A DNA stretch of 64,000 bases, taken from Dermatophilaceae bacterium Soc4.6. Its GTDB lineage: Bacteria; Actinomycetota; Actinomycetes; Actinomycetales; Dermatophilaceae. The notes under the pieces are model-generated. The model searched no databases and was not told where the DNA came from. It saw only the letters and a list, made by a program, of their open reading frames with translations. Position 1 is the first letter of the stretch; every line of letters starts with the position of its first letter. Location of the stretch: positions 1 to 64,000 of the forward strand of contig JAZGVH010000002.1 of NCBI GenBank assembly GCA_039889245.1, given 5' to 3'. Of this stretch, positions 55,917 to 64,000 are shown piece by piece. Position numbers and translations under genes: made by a program.

Positions 55917-56854
55917 CCATGGTCACCGCTCCTCCGACACCCGAGACGGGTCCTCCCCGTCGAGCAGACGCCTCGATGACCCTGCTGTCAGAGATCCTCG
56001 AGCGACCCCTCGACCCGGGCTACGCGACCGCGGCGCAGCGGCGAGCCACGACCGGCGGGCCGGCGAGCCGGGGCACGCGCACCGTGCTCGTCGCCACCAC
56101 CGCCCTGCTCATCGGCTTCCTCCTGGCGGCGTCGGCACTCACCCTGCGCCCCAGGGGTACGACCGCCAGCCGTGACAAGCAACAGCTGATCGACCAGGTC
56201 CACGTCCGTCAGGAGCACGGTGACGAGCAGGTGGCGGCGATCGAGCGGCTGCGGGCCCAGATCACCGCCTCCCGCGACGCGGCCATCGGGGCCTCGGCCG
56301 TCGGCCTCACCCAGAGCCTGCGTGAGCTCTCGGTCACGACCGGCGACGTGGCGGTGCAGGGCCCGGGCCTGACGGTGACGCTGCAGGACGCCCCTGACGC
56401 GGTGGCTGGGACGGGTCAGCCGCGGGGCGCCGACACCGCGCAGGAGGGTCGCGTCACCTCCACCGACCTGCAGATCGTCGTCAACGGGCTCTGGCAGGCG
56501 GGGGCCGAGGCGATGGCGGTCAACGGGCAGCGCCTGACGGCCCGCTCGGCCATCCGCTTCGCCGGGCAGGCGATCCTCGTCGACTACCGACCACTGTCCC
56601 CGCCCTACGTAATCACGGCCATCGGCGACCAGCAGGGTCTCCCCGTGCAGTTCGCCCAAACGGTCGGCGGCAGCTACCTCACGGCGCTGCGGGACAACTA
56701 CGCGATCCCGTCGAGCACCAGCTCCGACGCTCATCTCGTCGTGCCTCGCAGCCCCACCCTCGGGGTCGACCGGGCCGGGCCGCCCACCCCGCCCTCGGCG
56801 CCCGGCACGCCCTCGACCGCTGCTCGTATCCCCGACCCGGAAGTGACCCCATGA
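55913..56854 (+). CDS. DUF881 membrane protein, first paralogue
   Basis: 313 residues from a GTG overlapping the previous stop (ATG 55919 is an alternative). A membrane helix at about 60-80 (VLVATTALLIGFLLAASAL) is followed by a coiled segment (QEHGDEQVAAIERLRAQITA). The DUF881 domain has GPGLTVTLQDAPDAV, TSTDLQIVVNGLWQAGAEAM, NGQRLTARSAIRFAGQAILV, and PPYVITAIGD. The Pro-rich tail is disordered. It is equivalent to Rv1823. Function is unknown, with a possible link to cell division or wall assembly. A second copy follows after sbp. Confidence 0.85.
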   Translation: MTMVTAPPTPETGPPRRADASMTLLSEILERPLDPGYATAAQRRATTGGPASRGTRTVLVATTALLIGFLLAASALTLRPRGTTASRDKQQLIDQVHVRQEHGDEQVAAIERLRAQITASRDAAIGASAVGLTQSLRELSVTTGDVAVQGPGLTVTLQDAPDAVAGTGQPRGADTAQEGRVTSTDLQIVVNGLWQAGAEAMAVNGQRLTARSAIRFAGQAILVDYRPLSPPYVITAIGDQQGLPVQFAQTVGGSYLTALRDNYAIPSSTSSDAHLVVPRSPTLGVDRAGPPTPPSAPGTPSTAARIPDPEVTP

Positions 56855-57183
56855 TCCCCGCCCTCGGCCTGCTGGTCGGGATCGTCGCCGGTCTGCTGCT
56901 GCACCCGGCCGTCCCTCTGGGCCTGCAGCCCTATCTGCCGATCGCCGTGATCGCGGCCCTGGATGCCGTCTTCGGCGGGGTGAGGGCGGTGCTCGACGGC
57001 ATCTTCGACGACCGCGTGTTCGTCGTGTCCTTCCTGTCCAACGTGGTCGTGGCTGCCTTCATCGTCTTCCTCGGTGACCAGCTCGGGGTGGGCACCCAGC
57101 TCTCCACGGGGGTGGTGGTGGTCCTCGGTGTGCGGATCTTCTCCAACGTCGCCTCCATCCGCCGACACCTCTTCGGCTCGTGA
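56851..57183 (+). CDS. sbp: small basic-protein family membrane protein (DUF1290, Sbp)
   Basis: 110 residues. Three membrane helices: LGLLVGIVAGLLLH, then LPIAVIAALDAVFGGVRAVL and VSFLSNVVVAAFIVFLGDQL. The family motif FGGVRA-LDGIFDD... FSN lies between helices. It is coupled by ATGA to one DUF881 gene and by overlap to the other. The DUF881-sbp-DUF881 triplet is strictly conserved in actinomycetes, suggesting a three-subunit membrane complex. Confidence 0.88.
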   Translation: MIPALGLLVGIVAGLLLHPAVPLGLQPYLPIAVIAALDAVFGGVRAVLDGIFDDRVFVVSFLSNVVVAAFIVFLGDQLGVGTQLSTGVVVVLGVRIFSNVASIRRHLFGS

Positions 57184-57944
57184 CGAACGAGGGCCGCGCG
57201 CCGATGAGGGCGGCCTGGCGTCGGCTAGCCCGCGCCGGAGCCCCGCGGGGCACGCGCGCGCAGGTGCTGGGTGCGGTCCTGACCCTGGCCCTGGGCTTCG
57301 CGATCGCCACGCAGGTCCAGCAGACGCAGGAGGGTGGTCTCGACCAGATGCGTCAGGACGACCTGGTGCGGGTGCTCGACGACGTGAGCCAGCGCTCAGC
57401 CCGTCTCGACCTGCAGGTGCGCGACCTGCAGGCGCAGCGTGACCGCCTCGCAGCCGGCTCGGGCAGCAGCCAGGTGGCGCTCGACTCGGCGCAGAAACGG
57501 CTCGACGCGCTGCGCCTGCTCGGGGGCACGGCGGCGGCGGCGGGCCCGGGCATCCGGATCACCATCACCGACCCGGCCGGAGCCGTGCTCGCTGCGCAGC
57601 TGCTCGACGTGCTGCAGGAGCTGCGCGACGCCGGGGCCGAGGTCGTGCAGGTCGGCTCGGTGCGCATCGTCGCGAGCTCGTGGTTCACCGACCGCGACGG
57701 GTCGCTCGTGGCTGACGGCGTCGTCCTCGTGCGGCCGGTCGTCGTCCTGGCGATCGGTGACCCGCAGACGATGGCCTCGGCGATGACCATCCCGGGGGGC
57801 ATCGTCGAGACGCTCCGTGGGCTCGGAGCGACCGCTCGGGTCGACCAGCTCGACTCCGTGCAGGTCGACGCGCTGGCTGCACCCACCACACCTCGATACG
57901 CTCAGCCCGTCCCGGAGTCCGCGCCCCCCACCACCCCCGGGTAG
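57180..57944 (+). CDS. DUF881 membrane protein, second paralogue
   Basis: 254 residues from a GTG overlapping sbp. A membrane helix at about 28-45 (VLGAVLTLALGFAIATQV), then a coiled coil (VLDDVSQRSARLDLQVRDLQ) and the DUF881 domain (GPGIRITITDPAGAV, LLDVLQELRDAGAEVVQVGS, GSLVADGVVLVRPVVVLAIG). It is shorter than the first paralogue. It ends 77 bp before gcvH. Confidence 0.85.
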   Translation: MTNEGRAPMRAAWRRLARAGAPRGTRAQVLGAVLTLALGFAIATQVQQTQEGGLDQMRQDDLVRVLDDVSQRSARLDLQVRDLQAQRDRLAAGSGSSQVALDSAQKRLDALRLLGGTAAAAGPGIRITITDPAGAVLAAQLLDVLQELRDAGAEVVQVGSVRIVASSWFTDRDGSLVADGVVLVRPVVVLAIGDPQTMASAMTIPGGIVETLRGLGATARVDQLDSVQVDALAAPTTPRYAQPVPESAPPTTPG

Positions 57945-58021
57945 CCTCCCCTTTCCGGGCGCACCGTCGCCAGCCGCCGTGCGTCGGACACCGCGCGCCA
58001 CCCACCCCGACAAGGAGCACC

Positions 58022-58408
58022 ATGAGCGACCTCGACTACCCCGACACGCTGAAGTACACCTCCGACCACGAGTGGGTCCAGGAGGTCGATGGTGGGGCCC
58101 TGCGCATCGGGATCACCTCCTACGCCCAGGACGCCCTCGGCGACGTGGTCTACGTGCAGCTGCCGGCCGTGGGTGACGCGGTCACGGCGGGGGACACGTG
58201 TGGTGAGGTGGAGTCGACGAAGTCGGTGAGCGACGTCTTCGCCCCGGTCAGCGGTGAGGTCGTCGCCACCAACGACGCGCTCGACCACAGCCCCGAGCTG
58301 GTCAACTCGGCTCCCTACGGCGACGGCTGGATGTATGAGGTGCGGCCCGCTGCCGGTCTGCCCGACGGGCTGATGGACGCGGCAACCTACCGCGCCAGCC
58401 TGGCCTGA
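58022..58408 (+). CDS. gcvH: glycine cleavage system H protein
   Basis: 128 residues with CAAGGAG before the ATG. The lipoyl domain has YTSDHEWVQEV, GDVVYVQLPAVGD and the lipoylated Lys67 in GEVESTKSVSDVFAPVSG, then VNSAPYGDGWMYEVRP. It carries the aminomethyl group between the P, T and L enzymes. Its partner gcvP lies 2.9 kb downstream. No gcvT is in the window. No riboswitch was seen before this gene. Confidence 0.95.
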   Translation: MSDLDYPDTLKYTSDHEWVQEVDGGALRIGITSYAQDALGDVVYVQLPAVGDAVTAGDTCGEVESTKSVSDVFAPVSGEVVATNDALDHSPELVNSAPYGDGWMYEVRPAAGLPDGLMDAATYRASLA

Positions 58409-58486
58409 CGACGTCGCCGTCACCCGCGTCGGCTGGGTGCCATAGGGTTTGACCTGACAGGGCCATCGCCTGAGGAGGACCGGATC

Positions 58487-58921
58487 ATGACGGACGAGCA
58501 CGGCCGAGCGCCCGAGCCCACGACCATGCGGTTCCAGGGTGTCGGCGAGCCGGAGAAGGTCGAGACCGACACCCGCTGGCTGTCGGCCGAGGACCAGGCC
58601 ACCATCGACGCCCTGCGCCCAGGCACGGCCTTGCTGGTCGTGCTGCGCGGCCCCAACAGCGGGGCGCGGTTCCTGCTCGACGACCCGGTGGTCACCACCG
58701 GTCGTCACCCTGACAGCGACATCTTCCTCGACGACGTGACGGTCTCTCGCAAGCACGCCGAGTTCCGTCGGGTCGACTCCGGCTACTCGGTCCACGACGT
58801 CGGGTCGCTCAACGGCACCTACGTGGACAAGGAGCTGGTGGAGAACGCCGTGCTGCGCATCGGCGACGAGGTGCAGATCGGCAAGTTCCGCCTCGTCTAC
58901 TACGCCGCGCGCGGCGAGTGA
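58487..58921 (+). CDS. garA: FHA-domain metabolic regulator (GarA/OdhI type)
   Basis: 144 residues. GAGGAGGA precedes the ATG, and a TAGGGT box is at 58443-58448. The FHA domain (about 55-140) reads TTGRHPDSDIFLDDVTVSRK, HAEFRR and DVGSLNGTYVDKE. In mycobacteria and corynebacteria this protein inhibits 2-oxoglutarate dehydrogenase and tunes glutamate metabolism until Ser/Thr kinases phosphorylate its N-terminal ETTS motif. Here the corresponding stretch reads KVETDTRWL, a variant with Asp in place of the third residue. Location next to gcvH and ftsR supports the call. Confidence 0.92.
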   Translation: MTDEHGRAPEPTTMRFQGVGEPEKVETDTRWLSAEDQATIDALRPGTALLVVLRGPNSGARFLLDDPVVTTGRHPDSDIFLDDVTVSRKHAEFRRVDSGYSVHDVGSLNGTYVDKELVENAVLRIGDEVQIGKFRLVYYAARGE

Positions 58922-58943
58922 CGGCAGCCACCCGAAGGACCCG

Positions 58944-59624
58944 GTGGTGACCGAGGGAGGGCGGTCCATCGGGGCGGTGGTGGACGAGCTCCTGCCGGAG
59001 TTTCCCGACCTGAGCATCAGCAAGATCCGCTTCCTCGAGGCGGAGGGTCTGCTCACCCCGCAGCGCGCCACCTCGGGTTACCGTCGCTACCGTCCGGACG
59101 ACGTCGCCCGACTGCGCTACGTCCTCACCGCGCAGCGAGACCGCTTCTGGCCGTTGAAGGTGATCAGGGAGGCGCTGGACGCCCTCGATCGCGGGCTGGA
59201 GGCTCCCACGCCGGTCGGGGAGCCCGACCTGCCGTCCGTGCCACTCGTCGGCGACGACCACGAGCTGCCGTCCGAGGCCGACCTGCGCCCCGCCCGCCGG
59301 CTGCGCCTGACCACGGGGGAGCTCCGGGCGGCCAGCGGGCTCGACGAGCCGACGTTCGCCTCCCTGGTGACCTACGGTCTGCTGCGTGCCGACCCGCACG
59401 GCCACTTCGACGAGGCTGCTCTCGAGATCGCCCGCTCGGCCGGTGCCCTGGCCGATGTCGGGATCGAGGCCCGGCACCTGCGTCCGTTCCGCACCGCGGC
59501 CGACCGCGAGATCGGGCTCGTGCGGCAGGCCGTGCGCCCCGGTGACGACGACGAGACCGCCCGCGTCCTGCGCCAGTGCCTGGCGCTGCACGTGGCGCTG
59601 GTCAAGGCCGGCCTCGCAACCTGA
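58944..59624 (+). CDS. ftsR: MerR-family regulator, FtsR-like
   Basis: 226 residues (GTG 58944 or 58947, GAAGGA upstream). The MerR winged helix is SISKIRFLEAEGLLTPQRAT then SGYRRYRPDDVARLRYVLTA. The C-terminal half has TTGELRAASGLDEPTFASLV and a helical segment, RQCLALHVALVKAGL. Equivalent to Rv1828, studied as a regulator of ftsZ and divisome genes. It has no Cys cluster, so it is not a metal-sensing MerR. Confidence 0.88.
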   Translation: MVTEGGRSIGAVVDELLPEFPDLSISKIRFLEAEGLLTPQRATSGYRRYRPDDVARLRYVLTAQRDRFWPLKVIREALDALDRGLEAPTPVGEPDLPSVPLVGDDHELPSEADLRPARRLRLTTGELRAASGLDEPTFASLVTYGLLRADPHGHFDEAALEIARSAGALADVGIEARHLRPFRTAADREIGLVRQAVRPGDDDETARVLRQCLALHVALVKAGLAT

Positions 59625-59635
59625 CCCCGGCGGGG

Positions 59636-59641
59636 TAACGT
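59636..59641 (+). promoter_or_regulatory. -10 box of a leaderless promoter for the bifunctional nuclease gene
   Basis: TAACGT ends 7 bases before GTG 59649. This supports 59649 rather than the upstream GTGs at 59640 and 59643, which lie within or right after the box. Confidence 0.5.
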
Positions 59642-59648
59642 GGTGAAC

Positions 59649-60185
59649 GTGAAACCGGTCGACGTCCTCGGGGTGCGGGTGGAGATGCCCACCAACCAGC
59701 CGATCGTGCTGCTGCGCGAGCGAGATGGTGACCGATACCTCACCATCTGGATCGGCGCCGCGGAGGCTACGGCGATCGCCTACGCCCAGCAGGGGGTCGT
59801 GCCACCGCGCCCTCTGACCCACGACCTGTTCAAGGACGTCCTCGACGGTCTCGGTCACGCGGTGACCGAGATCAGGATCGTGGAGCTGCGCGACAAGGTG
59901 TTCTACGCGATGCTCCTGATCGACGGCACCCACGAGATCAGCGCCCGCCCGTCGGACGCGATCGCCCTGGCCCTGCGCACCGGCACCCCCATCGTGGTGG
60001 CCGAGGCCGTGCTCGACGAGGCAGGGGTGGCGCTGGCGCCCGAGGAGGACGACGAGGTGGAGCGCTTCCGCGAGTTCCTCGACCAGGTCTCCGCCGAGGA
60101 CTTCGGAGTCACCGGGGCCACTGAGGGCACTGAGGTGACTGACGGCGACGGCCCTGACGAGACCCCCGGCGACCGTCCCGCGTGA
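59649..60185 (+). CDS. bifunctional nuclease (BFN/DUF151) domain protein
   Basis: 178 residues. The N-terminus VDVLGVRVEMPTNQPIVLLR is the family hallmark. Then come YLTIWIGAAEATAIAYAQQG, RPLTHDLFKDVLDGLG and SARPSDAIALALRTGTPI. The plant homologue has DNase and RNase activity; bacterial roles are unclear. Equivalent to Rv1829. The C-terminus is acidic and disordered. Start choice is based on the -10 position and the fit to the family N-terminus. Confidence 0.88.
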   Translation: MKPVDVLGVRVEMPTNQPIVLLRERDGDRYLTIWIGAAEATAIAYAQQGVVPPRPLTHDLFKDVLDGLGHAVTEIRIVELRDKVFYAMLLIDGTHEISARPSDAIALALRTGTPIVVAEAVLDEAGVALAPEEDDEVERFREFLDQVSAEDFGVTGATEGTEVTDGDGPDETPGDRPA

Positions 60186-60262
60186 GCATGAGTCTCACCC
60201 TCCAGTCGAGGGTCAGGTCGCGGAAGCAGCCAGCGACACGCCGAGCGGCTGAGGCCGCGGTG

Positions 60263-60292
60263 ATTGACGGCCCCGTCGGGGGAGCCGTACCG
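60263..60292 (+). promoter_or_regulatory. sigma-70-type promoter upstream of the second MerR gene
   Basis: TTGACG at 60263-60268 and TACCGT at 60287-60292 are separated by 18 bases. This is the best -35/-10 pair seen in the window. It would give a leader of about 115 bases before GTG 60415, which has a GAGGAGG site. The leader includes a small hairpin, ccgcc / ggcgg. Confidence 0.5.
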
Positions 60293-60414
60293 TCAGGACT
60301 CCCGAAGCACGACCGTGTAGTTCCAGCCGCCCCCCAGGCGGCCGGGCAGGATGACCGCAGGCTTCCGGACCAGACCTGGCACCCGTCGGGCGCTACCGAA
60401 CGAGGAGGTCCTGC

Positions 60415-60999
60415 GTGAACACCACAGGTGACGCACACCAGGAGCCAAAGCCGGCGCTGCCGATGTCCGCCCAGGGTCTGCTCTTCGACGACGACCTCCC
60501 TGATCTCAGCGACGACATCGGCTACCGCGGGCCGACCGCGTGCAAGGCGGCTGGCATCACCTATCGCCAGCTCGACTACTGGGCCCGCACCGGCATCGTC
60601 GAGCCCTCCGTGCGGACGGCCGGTGGTTCGGGCACGCAGCGTCTCTACGGCTTCCGCGACATCCTCGTGCTCAAGGTGGTCAAGCGTCTGCTCGACACCG
60701 GGGTCTCCCTCCAGCAGATCCGGGTCGCCATCGCCCACCTGCGCGAGCGGGGGGTCGAGGACCTCGCCCAGATCACGCTGATGAGCGACGGTGCATCGGT
60801 CTACGAGTGCACGTCGGCCGACGAGGTCATCGACCTCGTGCAGGGAGGGCAGGGCGTCTTCGGCATCGCGGTCGGACGCGTGTGGCGCGAGATCGAGGGC
60901 ACTCTCTCGGCGCTGCCGAGCGAGCGCGCTGGCGACGAGAGCGTGGTCACCCACGAGGGTGACGAGCTCTCGGCCCGTCGTCTGCGCAAGACCTCCTGA
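60415..60999 (+). CDS. MerR-family transcriptional regulator (Rv1830-like)
   Basis: 194 residues. A 35-residue N-terminal leader with GLLFDDDLPDLSDDIGYRG, conserved among Rv1830 relatives, precedes the winged helix: ACKAAGITYRQLDYWARTG, then GSGTQRLYGFRDILVLKVVK and RLLDTGVSLQQIR. The C-terminal region (SDGASVYECTSADEVIDLV) is a probable dimer or effector domain. It lies between the nuclease gene and gcvP. Its targets are unknown. Confidence 0.88.
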   Translation: MNTTGDAHQEPKPALPMSAQGLLFDDDLPDLSDDIGYRGPTACKAAGITYRQLDYWARTGIVEPSVRTAGGSGTQRLYGFRDILVLKVVKRLLDTGVSLQQIRVAIAHLRERGVEDLAQITLMSDGASVYECTSADEVIDLVQGGQGVFGIAVGRVWREIEGTLSALPSERAGDESVVTHEGDELSARRLRKTS

Positions 61000-61037
61000 C
61001 CCTTCTCCTCCGGGAGACCTCCGGGCTCGTCGGGCGG

Positions 61038-61043
61038 TAGACT
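61038..61043 (+). promoter_or_regulatory. -10 box of the gcvP transcript
   Basis: TAGACT lies about 12 bases before the first base of the glycine riboswitch. This places the transcription start so that the aptamer is the first element of the RNA. Confidence 0.5.
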
Positions 61044-61054
61044 GAGGTCGCCGC

Positions 61055-61180
61055 ACTACCTCACGTGGGAGAGCCCCCGGGACGACCGAGCACCTCGGGC
61101 GTCAGCCGGGGCGCCGAAGGGGCAACACCCCGGAACCTCTCAGGCGCAAAGGACCACGTGAGCCAGGCAACTCTGGAGCA
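61055..61180 (+). ncRNA. glycine riboswitch (single aptamer) upstream of gcvP
   Basis: Stem P1 is cacgtgg (61062-61068) with ccacgtg (61154-61160). Conserved aptamer blocks are gggagag, gcgccgaaggggcaa (about 61111-61125) and cctctcaggcgcaaaggacc (61136-61155), followed by ctctggag (61171-61178). The last is the usual remnant (ghost) partner found after single aptamers. Glycine binding is expected to raise gcvP expression. The expression platform lies in 61180-61262, where a small ctcc/ggag pairing touches the ribosome site. Confidence 0.92.
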
Positions 61181-61265
61181 GCCCGACCACTGACCGGTGG
61201 GGCGCGACGACAGAGGGGGAAGCACCGCCCAGCCCCGCGTCCCCCCGCAGCCTCCGAGGAGTCCC

Positions 61266-64000
<2,735 letters not shown>

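Overview
The window is a high-GC (about 70-73% by eye) chromosomal segment from an actinomycete. Gene order matches blocks known from Mycobacterium tuberculosis. One block is thrS, a HIT protein, pgsA, patA, pimA, pdxS, pdxT, yebC, ruvCAB, yajC, secDF, apt, rel, a cyclophilin, a metallo-hydrolase and hisS. A second is xerD, parA, scpA, scpB, rluB, cmk and der. A third is pgsA-like, DUF881, sbp, DUF881, gcvH, garA, ftsR, a bifunctional nuclease, merR and gcvP. Phosphatidylinositol and PIM synthesis genes, a tRNA-Pro(GGG) and a glycine riboswitch fit this. A Micrococcales/Intrasporangiaceae-type host is my inference and is not proven by the sequence.

Layout. 1-6.6 kb is accessory and partly decayed. 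It holds a LysR tail, an ECF sigma/anti-sigma pair with a secreted partner, a secreted beta-propeller, a frameshifted cupredoxin lipoprotein, a DUF7282 lipoprotein, a histidine-kinase stump and a wrecked phage-type integrase. 6.7-12.1 kb holds a DedA protein, a MOSC protein, and a TetR regulator divergent from a fadA-fabG4-htdX type acyl-CoA cluster. Two of the three genes in that cluster are broken in this sequence. 12.4-20.8 kb holds thrS, a signal-less M23 peptidase, a GDSL hydrolase, the PEP synthase/regulator pair and a homocysteine methyltransferase. 20.8-26.3 kb is the phosphatidylinositol mannoside operon running into pdxS. 26.4-28.4 kb holds a long hairpin repeat, a tiny membrane protein, MarR and kynureninase, which separate pdxS from pdxT. 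28.5-43.9 kb covers DNA repair (ruvCAB), protein export (yajC-secDF), purine salvage, the stringent response and hisS. 45-54 kb covers chromosome segregation and condensation (xerD, parA, scpAB) and the rluB-tyrA-cmk-plsC-der run. 54.5-64 kb has tRNA-Pro, a DoxX protein and the garA/gcvH/gcvP region controlled by a glycine riboswitch.

Three observations stand out. First, a long near-perfect hairpin of unusually low GC occurs twice, 14 kb apart, each copy just downstream of a gene. Second, several lesions cluster in the first 12 kb: single-base G-run indels, two in-frame stops and an internal deletion. The rest of the window looks intact. Third, many genes carry a TAnnnT -10 box only 6-9 bases before the start codon and have no Shine-Dalgarno sequence, which suggests widespread leaderless transcription. 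These promoters also fix several start codons. I found no CRISPR array, no complete mobile element and no clear new defence or biosynthetic system.
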